34,067 bases of DNA from Candidatus Stahliibacteriota bacterium (GCA_030609135.1 JAUWCU010000010.1:1-34067), one strand, 5' to 3'. Shown: positions 8,798-19,817, counted from the first letter of the stretch. Translations and numbers: made by a program. Notes: generated from the letters alone by a model not told the origin.

Positions 8798-9640
8798 TTA
8801 GTAATAGCGTTCCATGAAACGATGCATTAATCGATAAGCAACGAAGTTGACAAAAAGGATAATAATAATCAAAACCGTAGCTGTACCATAAGCTTTCTCC
8901 ATAGATATCCCCTCGCGGGCAAGTATGTAAAAATGAACTGCCAGGGTCCGCGTCGACGAGAATACTGAAGTCGGCATACCCAAAGAAGAACCAGCCGTAA
9001 ATATAACTGCGGCAGTTTCACCGATTGCGCGACCAATACCAAGGATGACACCGGTAAGGATACCGGGCAATGACGTTGGTAAAACCACCTTCAAAATTGT
9101 ATCGAGCTTACCACCGCCTAATGAGTAACTGATTTCACGGTAGGAAAGGGGCACTGCTTTTATGGCTTCTTCACTGGTACGTATAATGGTCGGTATGATC
9201 ATTACCGCAAGGGTCAAACTGCCTGATAGAATACTCCAACCTAATTTCAATTGTATTACAAAAAATATAAAACCAAATAAACCAAAGATAATAGAAGGAA
9301 CACCAGCAAGGCAATCTGCTCCAAAACTGATTATCCTGCGCAATAATCCGCCTCTCGTATATTCAACAAGATAAACAGCACTTCCAACGCCCAAAGGTGT
9401 TGCAATAATTATGGCAAGAACCGTAACAAATAACGTACCGATTATTGAAGGAAAGATACCCCCTTCTTTACCCATTTCCCTGGTCCTGTCAAATAGGAAT
9501 TCAAGGCTCAATTGAGCAAAGCCATTCTTGAAAACATACCCGATTATGAAAAATAGCACGACAACGGTGATGATCGTCATGAGTAAAAGGATGATATGGG
9601 CGATTATTTGGCTTGTTCTGGGACCGATCCTAAAAGTCAT
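8798..9640 (-). CDS. pstA: Phosphate ABC transporter permease PstA
   Basis: Multi-TM permease with GVGSAVYLVEY, ADCLAGVPSIIFGLFGF, LGIGRAIGETAAVIFTAG. Confidence 0.93.
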   Translation of the reverse strand: MTFRIGPRTSQIIAHIILLLMTIITVVVLFFIIGYVFKNGFAQLSLEFLFDRTREMGKEGGIFPSIIGTLFVTVLAIIIATPLGVGSAVYLVEYTRGGLLRRIISFGADCLAGVPSIIFGLFGFIFFVIQLKLGWSILSGSLTLAVMIIPTIIRTSEEAIKAVPLSYREISYSLGGGKLDTILKVVLPTSLPGILTGVILGIGRAIGETAAVIFTAGSSLGMPTSVFSSTRTLAVHFYILAREGISMEKAYGTATVLIIIILFVNFVAYRLMHRFMERYY

Positions 9641-10473
9641 TCTCTACGTCCAGTTACCCTTATTGCAATAATATTTAAGATTGTAATAATAATGAATAGA
9701 AAAGCCCCACAGGCAAAAAGTGCGGCACGGTGATCCCCGGTTGCATAACCTAATTCCAAGGCGATCGTCGAAGTTAGAGTACGGACCGAATCCAATATTG
9801 AATGGGGTATTTTTAGTGCATTACCAGCGACCATAATCACTGCCATGGTTTCACCAATTGCCCGTCCCATACCAAGGATAATACTGGCTACGATACCTGA
9901 ACGAGCCGCTGGTATAAGCAGCTTAACTACGGTCTGCCATTTGGTTGCGCCTAATGCGTAAGATCCCTCACGATAGGTATTGGGCACGGCAATTAGTGAA
10001 TCATAGGATATGCTGACAATGGTTGGCAAAATCATTATGCCCAAAATAATACTCGAAGCCAGCACTGAAAACCCTGGCCCTCCAAAATGAGTGCGAATAA
10101 ACGGCACCAGGATAACAATGCCGATAAAACCATAGACCACCGAGGGAATACCGGCTAATAATTCAATAATCGGCTTCAAGGTCTTTTGAACCATTTTTGA
10201 GGAGAATTCAGCGAGATATATAGCGCAGGCAAGGCCAAAAGGTATACCAACAACCAGGGCACCGACCGTGACCATTAATGACCCGATAATCATCGATAAA
10301 ATACCAAATTGACCTCTGGTTGGCGACCAGTGCATTGAAAAGAAATTACCCAACCCGATTTTGAAAATCAAAGGAATACCCTGTTGAAAAATAAAAAAAG
10401 TAATAAGAAGAAGTGAACCGATTGCAGAAAAGGCAATGACGAGCAGGAGTTTCTCAGCGATCTTATCTTTCAT
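9637..10473 (-). CDS. pstC: Phosphate ABC transporter permease PstC
   Basis: IELLAGIPSVVYGFIGI, LGATKWQTVVKLLIPAA, LGMGRAIGETMAVIMVAGN; 4 nt overlap with pstA. Confidence 0.93.
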   Translation of the reverse strand: MKDKIAEKLLLVIAFSAIGSLLLITFFIFQQGIPLIFKIGLGNFFSMHWSPTRGQFGILSMIIGSLMVTVGALVVGIPFGLACAIYLAEFSSKMVQKTLKPIIELLAGIPSVVYGFIGIVILVPFIRTHFGGPGFSVLASSIILGIMILPTIVSISYDSLIAVPNTYREGSYALGATKWQTVVKLLIPAARSGIVASIILGMGRAIGETMAVIMVAGNALKIPHSILDSVRTLTSTIALELGYATGDHRAALFACGAFLFIIITILNIIAIRVTGRRE

Positions 10474-10476
10474 GCG

Positions 10477-11268
10477 CTAATCATTACTGATTTCTGTAGC
10501 AGATATCAAACCATCACTTTTTAATATGTCCTGCCCCTCTTTTGAAAGCACAAACTCAATGAATTTCTTCACCTCACCAGTCGGTTCTTCAAGTAGCAAA
10601 AGTAGAAAAGGTCTGGTAAAGCCATATCGGCAGGTGATAAGATTTGCAAGCGTCGGTTCAACGCCATCTATTGCCAAGGCTTTTTCGCGTTCGTCAACCA
10701 AGCCAACTGAAATATAGCCGATCCCTTGTTGTGTTGTGGCGATTATTTCACGGACCGCCCCGTTTGAATCCTGAACCAAACAGGCGTCACTGATCACCTG
10801 GTCACCCATAATCATGTCTTCAAACGCACCTCGGGTACCTGACCCTTCTTCTCTGGTAACCGGGATGATTTTACCTTTCGTGCATCCGAACTCTGACCAG
10901 TCTTCATAGATTCCAGAAAAGATGCCTTGTATTTGTTCAATGGTCAAATCATCTATTAGATTATCTTTATGGACAATAACTGCAATCCCGTCAACTGCCA
11001 TTAAGTATGTTTTCAAACCCCGCTCACTGACTTTCAAATTTCGCGATGAGGCGCCGATATGACAAGTATTATTCAAGGTCGCCTGAATTCCGGCAGTTGA
11101 CCCTCCACCCTGAACATTTACCTGGATACCTGGGTTTTCTTCGGTGAAGCGCTCGGCGACTCGCTCGATAAAAGGTTGAATTGACGTAGATCCAGCAATA
11201 ATGATGCTACCTTTTCTCTGGGAACAGGTTGTGAGTAAAAATATGCAAACAATGGCGAGATAACGCAC
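10477..11268 (-). CDS. pstS: Phosphate-binding lipoprotein PstS
   Basis: Lipobox-like LLTTC, IAGSTSIQPFIERVAERF, GGGSTAGIQA, TREEGSGTRGAFE. GTG start. Confidence 0.92.
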   Translation of the reverse strand: MRYLAIVCIFLLTTCSQRKGSIIIAGSTSIQPFIERVAERFTEENPGIQVNVQGGGSTAGIQATLNNTCHIGASSRNLKVSERGLKTYLMAVDGIAVIVHKDNLIDDLTIEQIQGIFSGIYEDWSEFGCTKGKIIPVTREEGSGTRGAFEDMIMGDQVISDACLVQDSNGAVREIIATTQQGIGYISVGLVDEREKALAIDGVEPTLANLITCRYGFTRPFLLLLLEEPTGEVKKFIEFVLSKEGQDILKSDGLISATEISND

Positions 11269-11277
11269 TGTGCGTCT

Positions 11278-11305
11278 ATTATAATCAGAATCAAATCACA
11301 GTCAA
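11278..11305 (-). promoter_or_regulatory. pst operon promoter TTGACT-N16-TATAAT, 9 nt before GTG
   Basis: TTGACT (11305-11300) and TATAAT (11283-11278) on the minus strand. Confidence 0.65.
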
Positions 11306-11356
11306 CGATTTTGAACGCATATGAGCTGAACGCATATTCTTATTTCTCTTTGACCC

Positions 11357-11384
11357 TTGACAAGTACTAGATATTTCATATCAT
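11357..11384 (+). promoter_or_regulatory. Candidate promoter TTGACA-N16-TATCAT
   Basis: CCCTTGACAAGTACTAGATATTTCATATCAT, upstream of the C9 tract and C25 peptidase gene. Confidence 0.45.
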
Positions 11385-11448
11385 AATTATAGTGATGAAG
11401 ATAATATCCTGGAATATCAAACAAAATTCGAGAACAATAAATCTTCTA

Positions 11449-11457
11449 CCCCCCCCC
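11449..11457 (+). repeat. C9 homopolymer tract
   Basis: Nine consecutive C in AT-rich intergenic DNA (ctaCCCCCCCCCtta). Confidence 0.95.
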
Positions 11458-11643
11458 TTATTTGACAAACATTTCTCTTTTAAGAACTTTTCTAAATCAA
11501 AGTGGTGAAGTTATTGCTGGTAGGAATGGGTTAAGGAGAGCCTCTCCGTATTCTCTCCTCGACCCAGTATTGGATTGAGAATGAAGAAATGCAAAAACTA
11601 AAATATCATAGTAGTAATATAATCGTAAAAATAGGAGGATAAG

Positions 11644-14109
11644 ATGCGAAAACTATGTTTATTAATATTTGTGGGATTTTTGAGCCTTACTATGGCTCAA
11701 GGTCCATATACCCTATCATACAATCTTTCTCAGTTTGAATTCAGTGTTGAGAGTGGTTATAATAGGGTAAAAGGATTAGAGATGGCTACAACAACAGATA
11801 TTGGTGCACCAGAATTGCCAGTTAAATCATTAAACTTTATACTTCCTAATGGTAAAAGAGTAAACAATATCGAGGTTATATCGATTAATCTTGTCCCTTT
11901 ATCAGGGATATTTGATATTTATCCTGCTCAACCACCTGTACCACTGCCCGAACCACCTCCACCCTGGGTACCTCCTGATTCCTTTATCTATTCTCAGGAT
12001 GCGATTTATCCAGATTCAATGCCTATTCGAGTAATTCATCATGGGAAGTTTGATGGCATACCAGTAGCAACAATCGCTATATATCCCTTGCTTTATAATC
12101 CGGTAAGGGATAGTCTCTATTTTGTTCAATCAATCACTTTCCGTTTTACACTTGAACAAACGCCGATTTCTCGACGTCCAAAAATTAGAGGTGAACGGGT
12201 TCATCAATTATACAAAAATGGCATAAAAAGCAGTGTGTATAATAAATGGCAAGTTGAAGCCTTTTATACTCCTCCACAGCAACTTGTGTCAGATGAACAA
12301 TTACTATCAAGTGCGTATTATGAAGTTGTAATTGTTACTACCCAGGCAATGGCTGATGCATATCAATCATTAGCCGATTGGCTAACAGAAAAAGGTATGC
12401 CATGTGTTATAAAAACCACCGAATGGATATATGCACATTATGATGGGCATTGGGACGAAACTAACTATGCTGGACTATCTTATGAACACATTGGTGATGA
12501 TGCAGCAAAGATTAAGGAATTTTTATACCAGGCCTATTACAGTTATGGTCTTACCTTTGCAATTATAAGTGGCGTTCTTCAGCCGGATAACCCTTCTAAT
12601 AGTGTTCCTTTTAGATATTGCTGGAGATTTGATAATACCACTGACCCGTTGAAAATTATTCCAGCGGATCTGTATTTTCAGGATTTTAGTGGATACTGGG
12701 AAGTAGATGAAGATGGTAGAATTGGTGAACCCGGGGATGACGTGCCTGATTATCAGGAAGAAATTTATATCGGTAGAATCCCAGCCTGGAATTATGATCA
12801 GGCGCTTTCCTGGGTTGAAAAGCGATTAACCTATGAAAAATCTCCAGCAAATAGAAACCTTATGACCCAGTCACTCTGGATTACACAGGGAGCACAAGGT
12901 ATGCACAACTTTCCGAACTACATGGAACAAACAATACCACATTTCCCCTCTTACTTTATTCAACATCGGGTTGTGAATCACCCATGTAATGCAAATGACC
13001 ATAGATTAATGGACACTTTAAGTATGGGCTACGGCATGGTTTCAACTTATGGACATGGCTCAGGTGATACCCAAAGAAGTGCATATCCTGACCTTAGACA
13101 ATTAATCTTCAGCTTTAATTACCAGGGATTCCCTTATCTCCAGGAACCGTATAATATCGATAAATACTATGTGGTCTATTCAATGGGTTGTGAGAATGCC
13201 TATTTTGATACATGCACTGCGATTGTGAATTGGACCGGTTGGACAGGAAACACCCCTGAAGCCTGTATTGCTGAGGCATTTACCTCATATTACCGATACA
13301 ATGGACCCTCGCCTAATGGTTATCCACCCATCTGCGCTGCTGCTTTTCTTGGAAACACAAGATCTGGTTACCGAAGCACGAAGGACTTACACCAACATTT
13401 TCTCGATTATCTGTTTGATGTTGATGCACACATTGGAAATGCCGAGGCAAAATCGAAATATGCATATGGGTGGCATGGTTGGTATCACGCTTATACCCAT
13501 AATCTCTTTGGTTCACCTGAAATGGAGGTCTGGACCCAAGTTCCTGAAGACCTTTTTGTAAATCACCCAAAGGAAATTCCGGCAAATACGCCGATTGACT
13601 TTGTGGTTACTGTCTGGAGCGAACAAGGTCCGGTTGAAGGTGCCCTTGTTATCCTATACAAATGGCCTGAAATCTATAAATCAAAGAAAACCGAATCTAA
13701 TGGATGTGCTGTATTTTAAGAGCTTACTGTTCCATCCCCGGGTATAATGAAAGTAACGGTTACCAAAAAAAATCATATCCCATATCAGGGTAAGGTTGAG
13801 GTTTACGAAGGTGGAGGTCCGCAAACACATAAAATCATTCCCCAAGATCTTGTATTTGGTCTCAAGGTGTATCCTAATATTATTAGTCACAATACCCAAT
13901 TGCAATATACAATTCCGCAGAGCCAGAAAATTAGGCTTAATTTATATGATATTAGTGGTCGGAAAATCAATTCAATTGCCGATGGTGTTATTGAACCGGG
14001 AATCTATACCTATGATTTGGATTCTTCCATGCTCAGCGCCGGCATCTACTTCTTGATTCTTGAGGGTAAAGAAGAAACTATAACCGAAAAAGTTCTGATT
14101 GTGAGATAA
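11644..14109 (+). pseudogene. C25 (gingipain-like) peptidase with T9SS C-terminal sorting domain, split by an in-frame TAA at 13717-13719
   Basis: 691-aa ORF with gingipain-like region (YGHGSGDTQRSA, VVYSMGCENAYFD, LFGSPEMEVWT). The same frame resumes after TAA (ELTVPSPGIMKVTVTKKNHIPYQGKV...) and ends in a sorting domain (LKVYPNIISHNTQLQYTIPQSQKIRLNLYDISGRKI...ITEKVLIVR). Confidence 0.82.
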
Positions 14110-14120
14110 TAATTAAATAA

Positions 14121-14153
14121 CCCTGGTTTCCTGTTCTACGCAGGAAACCAGGG
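14121..14153. other. Perfect 13-bp-stem hairpin between genes
   Basis: CCCTGGTTTCCTG-ttctacg-CAGGAAACCAGGG; no U-tract, so an intrinsic terminator is not certain. Confidence 0.7.
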
Positions 14154-14172
14154 ATTAAGAGAATAAAATAAT

Positions 14173-15561
14173 ATGATGTTAATATTTTTGGTGTTAACGA
14201 GTTGGACTACAGAAACAGTGATGGCGGATAGCAGTTTATTGCAAGTTCCTGTAATTGCCACAGACGCAAGTGGCAACCCTTATATCTTAGTATCTAAGAT
14301 GAGAGGTGTCTCTAACGGCGTAAATCTTTATTATCTCTTTTTGTATACTAAGAATGGCGGTAACTGGCGGGCAGATACCTTTGAATCATATGGCGCAAAT
14401 TGTATGGAATCCAAGGATCTAACAATTGATAAGTTCAATCGCATCTATGCCATTTATTTCCAGGAGGATACACTCGATTATACCCGGTATTTAATCGTGG
14501 CATCAAAGGACTCTATTGGTTGGTCAAAAGATACGGTTGCGGAGTCAAACATGGGTCCTTCTTTCGACTGGGTATCAGTTGCCACTGATACAGTAGGTAT
14601 TCCTCATATTGCTTATGACTATTATCTAGATCCCTATACCAGAGGCTTTTATGCCTTTTTAGATGATTCAATCTGGCAAAAGGAGATAATTGATAGTTTA
14701 ACTGATGCCTATTGCTGTGCGATTGATGTAGATTCCCAAAACCAACCTCATATTAGTTATTTTCGTATGGGGGATAACCTATGGTATGCAAAGAAAATTG
14801 ACAGTGTCTGGTATTGTGAAGAGGTTGACCACACAAACTATGCAAGCTGGTGGACGACTTCGATCTGTATTGGCCCTGATGATTTATCAGGTATCGCCTA
14901 TAAAGACCCAAATTCGTATGAAGTTAAATATGCCTATCATAATGGAATTTCCTGGCATATTGACATTGTTGACTCTTTTGGCGGTGCTGTCGGAACCCAG
15001 AAGGCACTGGATATTGATTCGCTGGGTAAACCATATTTTATCTATGAGGGGGGCTATAATGATTATCTTGCCTATAAAGATACGGGTGCCTGGCACAAAG
15101 AAATATTACCCCTTACACCTTTGGTTACAAATGGATGCAGTGGTGCCTTGCGCATTGGTCGAGATGGCACAATCCACATTGCGAGACTTGCCACTGATGA
15201 TGTCTACACCTATCGTGAAATCCATTACATCTATGGCACACCAGAAAGAATTGAGGAAGAATCGCAAATTACAAACCCTGAATCTAATATCCCGAATCTT
15301 GAGGTTCTTCCAAATCCATTTTCAAAGCTGACGACCATCAAATTCCAAGTCCCAAGCTCCAAGAGCCAAGTCACAATGAGTATTTACGATGTGGCAGGAA
15401 AGTTGGTTAGACAATTCGACTATCCGACTATAAGACTATCTGACCAAGTAATCTGGCAAGGTAATGACAATCTCGGTCAAAAACTTCCGCCTGGCGTATA
15501 TTTCTGTTGCTTAAAGGTTGATGATCTGATTACAACCACAAAAATTACAAAATTGAAATAG
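14173..15561 (+). CDS. Secreted beta-propeller-like protein with T9SS type A sorting domain
   Basis: N-terminal hydrophobic signal; repeated IDSxxxPHIxY motifs; C-terminal LPNPFSKLTTIKFQVP...MSIYDVAGKLVRQF...LPPGVYFCCLKVDDLITTTKITKLK. Confidence 0.75.
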   Translation: MMLIFLVLTSWTTETVMADSSLLQVPVIATDASGNPYILVSKMRGVSNGVNLYYLFLYTKNGGNWRADTFESYGANCMESKDLTIDKFNRIYAIYFQEDTLDYTRYLIVASKDSIGWSKDTVAESNMGPSFDWVSVATDTVGIPHIAYDYYLDPYTRGFYAFLDDSIWQKEIIDSLTDAYCCAIDVDSQNQPHISYFRMGDNLWYAKKIDSVWYCEEVDHTNYASWWTTSICIGPDDLSGIAYKDPNSYEVKYAYHNGISWHIDIVDSFGGAVGTQKALDIDSLGKPYFIYEGGYNDYLAYKDTGAWHKEILPLTPLVTNGCSGALRIGRDGTIHIARLATDDVYTYREIHYIYGTPERIEEESQITNPESNIPNLEVLPNPFSKLTTIKFQVPSSKSQVTMSIYDVAGKLVRQFDYPTIRLSDQVIWQGNDNLGQKLPPGVYFCCLKVDDLITTTKITKLK

Positions 15562-15631
15562 AATTCTTATCACACCGTTTCCCAATTACTTAATTACTGA
15601 ATAACTTAATAACCAAATGACTTATCTCATA

Positions 15632-15659
15632 TTGACTTCGTATACCTTGTGAATATCAT
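15632..15659 (+). promoter_or_regulatory. uvrA promoter TTGACT-N16-TATCAT, 7 nt before ATG (predicted leaderless)
   Basis: ATTGACTtcgtataccttgtgaaTATCATatgtaccATG. Confidence 0.6.
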
Positions 15660-15666
15660 ATGTACC

Positions 15667-18489
15667 ATGATTAATGACATTCGGGTAAGAGGTGCACGAG
15701 TCCATAACTTAAAGAATATCGATATTACAATACCGCGCAATAAATTCGTGGTGATCACTGGTATTTCTGGGTCTGGCAAATCATCGCTCGCCTTTGATAC
15801 GCTTTATGCAGAAGGCCAGCGCCGCTATGTCGAGTCACTTTCTGCCTATGCTCGTCAATTCCTGGGCATGATGGATAAACCCGATGTCGATGAAATAACC
15901 GGTCTTTCGCCAGCGATTGCTATTCAACAGCGCAGCGCTTCAAAAAACCCGCGTTCCACAGTCGGTACGGTCACTGAGATTTACGATTACCTACGGGTGC
16001 TCTTTGCTCGCATCGGTACCCCTTACTGTCATAAATGCGGCCGCCGAATTCAATCCCAGACAACTGACCAGATAGTCGACGCGATCATGGCTTTGCCAAT
16101 CAATTCAAGGATCGAAATATTAGCACCGGTGGTGCGCGGTCGTAAAGGTGAATACAAAGAATTTATTACCCGGCTTAAACGGCGTGGTTATGTAAGAGCC
16201 AGGGTCGATGGAAAAATCTACGAGATCGAAAAAATCCCTCTACTTGAACGTTATAAGAAGCACGATATAGAAATCGTTGTTGACCGCATCATAATGAAAG
16301 ACGGCATCAGGAAACGACTTGCTGACTCAGCTGAAATCGGTTTAAAAGAAGCTAATGGCATCCTAACAGTTATTGTCAACGGCAAGGAAACCATAAGGTT
16401 TAGCCAGAAACTCGCATGTATGCACTGCTCCATAAGCTATCCAGAAATCGCACCGCGCATGTTCAGCTTCAACTCACCATATGGCGCGTGTCCAACCTGT
16501 GATGGTCTGGGTACAAAAATGGAAATCGACCCTGATAAGGTCATCCCAAATCAGAAGTTGTCCCTTAATCAAGGCGCCATAGTACACTATGGCATGCACA
16601 GCAACTGGCGCAGGTCCAAACTCACGGGACTCGCTGAGCAGATGAAATTCAGCCTTGATATACCGTTCAATAAACTGGGAGCAAACGCGAGAAACGCTAT
16701 TCTTTATGGTGATAACATACAGATAACTGTGAAGTACGTGCGCACTGATGGTAAGGGTCGTGGCGAATTTGAGGAATATTTTGAGGGCGTAGTACCAGAA
16801 CTGATGCGCCGCTATCACGAAACCACATCTGTGGCAATCCGTCAATACATCGAAGATTTCATGACCATTACAAAGTGTCCTTTATGCCACGGCGCGCGCT
16901 TAAGACCAGAAAGTCTGGCAATTAAAATCGGCCACAAGAATATCACTCAGGTCACTGAGCTATCAATAAAAAGTGGCTATGAATATTTCCAGAATCTGAA
17001 ATTGTCATTGACCGAACAAAAAATCGCCGGTGAAATCATAAAGGAAATCAAACGACGTTTGAGTTTCCTTATTTCTGTCGGTCTTGACTATCTCACCTTG
17101 GACCGGCCTACAGAAACTTTGGCTGGAGGTGAAGAGCAGCGTGTGCGTCTTGCCACCCAGATCGGCTCAGGGCTCGTTGGCGTGCTCTATATACTCGATG
17201 AACCTTCAATTGGACTCCATCAACGAGACAATATAAGGTTGCTCAATACATTAAAAGCACTGCGCGACCTCGGCAATACTGTACTCGTCGTTGAACATGA
17301 TGCAGAAACAATGCTCAGTGCTGATCATATTATTGATCTGGGTCCAGGAGCTGGTGAACAAGGTGGTCATGTAGTTGCTACCGGTACACCAGACCAGGTT
17401 TCCCGAACCAGGAAATCGATAACTGGCAAGTATCTGTCCGGCAAGAGAAAAATTGAAGTACCCGAGCAACGCCGACCAAGGTCAATGCGTAGCCTTATCA
17501 TAAAGGGTGCTCAGGCAAATAACTTAAAGTCAATCGATGCTGAAATCCCTTTGGGGTTGTTTGTTGTCATAACCGGGGTCTCTGGTTCTGGTAAATCAAC
17601 GCTCATTGTCGACACATTATATCGCGCCCTGGCACAAAAGTTCTACTATAGCAAGTATCCAGCCGGACAACACAAAGAAATTAAAGGGTTGGAATATATC
17701 GATAAAGTCGTAAACATAGACCAGTCACCAATCGGTCGAACACCACGCTCAAACCCAGCAACCTATACGAGCGCGTGGACACCGATACGCGAATTGTTTG
17801 CGCAATTACCCGCATCAAAGGTGCGCGGCTACAAACCCGGAAGGTTTTCCTTTAATGTACCGGGTGGTAGATGTGAACAATGTGAGGGTGATGGCGTACT
17901 GCGCATTGAAATGCATTTCTTGCCTGATGTTCACATTACCTGCGATGCCTGTCATGGTAAACGTTTTAATCGAGAGACTTTGGATATCAAATATAAGGGG
18001 AAAAATATCAGTGATGTCCTGAATATGTCAGTAAATGAGGCGCTTGAGTTCTTTCAAAATATCCCTAGAATCAAAAGAAAATTCAAACTCCTGCACGATG
18101 TAGGTTTGGGATACATTAAGCTCGGACAATCTGCAACGACGTTATCAGGTGGCGAAGCGCAGCGTATAAAATTGTCAAAAGAGTTGAGCAAAATCGCCAC
18201 TGGCAAAACCCTATATCTCCTTGATGAACCTACAACCGGACTCCATTTTGAAGATGTCAAACTTCTTTTGAGCGTTTTGAACCGCTTGGTTGACAAAGGC
18301 AATACGGTAATCGTTATTGAGCACAATTTAGAGGTCATAAAGTGCGCCGACTGGATTATTGACCTTGGCCCTGAGGGTGGTGATCATGGCGGCGAGATCG
18401 TGTGTCAAGGAACCCCTGAACATATAGCTTCTGTAATAAAATCATACACTGGCAAATTCCTGAGAAGAATGGTGCCCGTCGTATTTTGA
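15667..18489 (+). CDS. uvrA: Excinuclease ABC subunit A
   Basis: [44 protein letters not shown], zinc-finger CxxC pairs, [42 protein letters not shown] at 15667; the track start lies within the promoter. Confidence 0.97.
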   Translation: MINDIRVRGARVHNLKNIDITIPRNKFVVITGISGSGKSSLAFDTLYAEGQRRYVESLSAYARQFLGMMDKPDVDEITGLSPAIAIQQRSASKNPRSTVGTVTEIYDYLRVLFARIGTPYCHKCGRRIQSQTTDQIVDAIMALPINSRIEILAPVVRGRKGEYKEFITRLKRRGYVRARVDGKIYEIEKIPLLERYKKHDIEIVVDRIIMKDGIRKRLADSAEIGLKEANGILTVIVNGKETIRFSQKLACMHCSISYPEIAPRMFSFNSPYGACPTCDGLGTKMEIDPDKVIPNQKLSLNQGAIVHYGMHSNWRRSKLTGLAEQMKFSLDIPFNKLGANARNAILYGDNIQITVKYVRTDGKGRGEFEEYFEGVVPELMRRYHETTSVAIRQYIEDFMTITKCPLCHGARLRPESLAIKIGHKNITQVTELSIKSGYEYFQNLKLSLTEQKIAGEIIKEIKRRLSFLISVGLDYLTLDRPTETLAGGEEQRVRLATQIGSGLVGVLYILDEPSIGLHQRDNIRLLNTLKALRDLGNTVLVVEHDAETMLSADHIIDLGPGAGEQGGHVVATGTPDQVSRTRKSITGKYLSGKRKIEVPEQRRPRSMRSLIIKGAQANNLKSIDAEIPLGLFVVITGVSGSGKSTLIVDTLYRALAQKFYYSKYPAGQHKEIKGLEYIDKVVNIDQSPIGRTPRSNPATYTSAWTPIRELFAQLPASKVRGYKPGRFSFNVPGGRCEQCEGDGVLRIEMHFLPDVHITCDACHGKRFNRETLDIKYKGKNISDVLNMSVNEALEFFQNIPRIKRKFKLLHDVGLGYIKLGQSATTLSGGEAQRIKLSKELSKIATGKTLYLLDEPTTGLHFEDVKLLLSVLNRLVDKGNTVIVIEHNLEVIKCADWIIDLGPEGGDHGGEIVCQGTPEHIASVIKSYTGKFLRRMVPVVF

Positions 18490-18617
18490 AGTTTTGAGGT
18501 TACGAGGTTCTGAACTTCTTAGCTTCATAAGTTCATCTTTTCACAACCTCCTGCCTGTCGAAGATCTCGCTATAGTCTCGAGTCTAACGAAGTTAGAGAG
18601 AGGATTGTAACGAGAGG

Positions 18618-18700
18618 CCCCGTAGGATGTTAATCGTACGGGGTCATCGTCCGACTTGATCGGACGATCCAGACTGGATTCCCCGGTTGCACCGGGGAAT
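18618..18700. repeat. Cluster of three short hairpins
   Basis: CCCCGTA/TACGGGG; ATCGTCCGA/TCGGACGAT; ATTCCCCGGT/ACCGGGGAAT. Confidence 0.7.
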
Positions 18701-18744
18701 GACAAGAAAACCCGGGATTCCCTTACAAACTATGGGGTAAAATC

Positions 18745-18963
18745 TCAACAGAGTGACCGAGAATTAGAAGTAGGACCTGTCTGCGTGCGAATGCACAGGC
18801 AGGCGTTTACGCCCGCCCCGTTAAATAAACTTTTAGGAAAAGTATAAGCATCCCTATTACGCAATTTAACAGGGCCCGTGAAAATATGTCGAAATTTAAT
18901 CACATTTGACGAGCCTAAAGGCTCTACTCCTACAAATTTCGACATTCTCGGTCAGCCTGTTGA
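18745..18963. mobile_element. Inverted-repeat element, family B copy 1 (219 bp)
   Basis: TCAACAGAGTGACCGAGAAT ... ATTCTCGGTCAGCCTGTTGA; 44-nt block GAGCCTAAAGGCTCTACTCCTACAAATTTCGACATTCTCGGTCA shared with 33692-33854. Confidence 0.7.
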
Positions 18964-19049
18964 CTCCATAAATAAGCACAATTTTTGTGCACTAATCACG
19001 GATTCTATGCATTAGAACAGTTTTTACCTCCAAATTACATTGATTTCAC

Positions 19050-19065
19050 TGGCACGTTTCTTGCA
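19050..19065 (+). promoter_or_regulatory. Sigma-54 (RpoN) -24/-12 promoter
   Basis: TGGCACG-TTTC-TTGCA matches the TGGCACG-N4-TTGCW consensus. Confidence 0.75.
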
Positions 19066-19099
19066 TTTAGAAAGTGTAATTGTGCTTTGTGCACATTTT

Positions 19100-19152
19100 A
19101 AGATTTTTCAAAAAATGAGCCGCGTGATCACGCCGCTATCTTGAAAAATCTT
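19100..19152 (+). promoter_or_regulatory. 5' UTR stem-loop
   Basis: AAGATTTTTCAA ... TTGAAAAATCTT (12 bp arms) enclosing palindrome GCGTGATCACGC (19122-19133). Confidence 0.65.
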
Positions 19153-19196
19153 GCGAAGTTATAATTTTAGGTATTTGATCTATTCTAGGAGGTAAT

Positions 19197-19817
19197 ATGC
19201 AAAGCATAGGTCTGATCTTCATGGTTTGCCAGCTGACTTATCTGGGCAATTTTGACATGAGTGCCAATTATATACGCATCAACCCTAAACAACGAGAAGA
19301 TGAAACACTGTTACATGGCAGAACTACTATTGGTGTTTTTGGCGGTCCAATTGTTAAATTCACTGAGATCAATGATGATTTCGCGGTTCTTGTCGGCGGC
19401 CGCGGCGGACTGATCATAAACCATGCGTTTAGCATTGGGGCTGGTGGTTATGGTCTGGTAAATGATATCATGATTGATAATATACCGCCCCGCCAAGACT
19501 ATTTTCTGGAATTTGGCTATGGTGGACTGGTCTTGGAATACATATTGCGGCCAAGAAAACTCCTTCATCTCAGTGCACACACGCTCATTGGTGGCGGTAG
19601 TCTCTGTTTTCGCGATGACTGGTATGAAGCCTGGGATGACGATGCCTTTTTTGTTGCTGAACCAGGTCTGGATTTGATGTTGAATGTAACAAAGTGTTTT
19701 CGGATTGGTATCGGAGGTTCTTATCGCTATATTGCCGGCATAGGTTTGGACGGGCTCACAAATAAAGATATGAGCGGGGCAACTGTTGGATTAACGTTCA
19801 AATTCGGTGGGTTTTAA
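19197..19817 (+). CDS. Outer-membrane beta-barrel-like protein
   Basis: Glycine/aromatic alternating strands (GGRGGLIINHAFSIGAGGYGLVND, FRIGIGGSYRYIAGIGLDGL), C-terminal VGLTFKFGGF; AGGAGGTAATATG start. Confidence 0.6.
   Translation: MQSIGLIFMVCQLTYLGNFDMSANYIRINPKQREDETLLHGRTTIGVFGGPIVKFTEINDDFAVLVGGRGGLIINHAFSIGAGGYGLVNDIMIDNIPPRQDYFLEFGYGGLVLEYILRPRKLLHLSAHTLIGGGSLCFRDDWYEAWDDDAFFVAEPGLDLMLNVTKCFRIGIGGSYRYIAGIGLDGLTNKDMSGATVGLTFKFGGF

Noticed and set aside
11458-11520. Resemblance of the C8-frame peptide NISLLRTFLNQSGEVI to ribosomal protein S18
   Set aside because: Short, out of context, needs an assumed frameshift, and the rest does not follow the S18 pattern.
14121-14153. Hairpin as a definite intrinsic terminator
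   Set aside because: Strong stem but no downstream T-tract; left as an unclassified hairpin.
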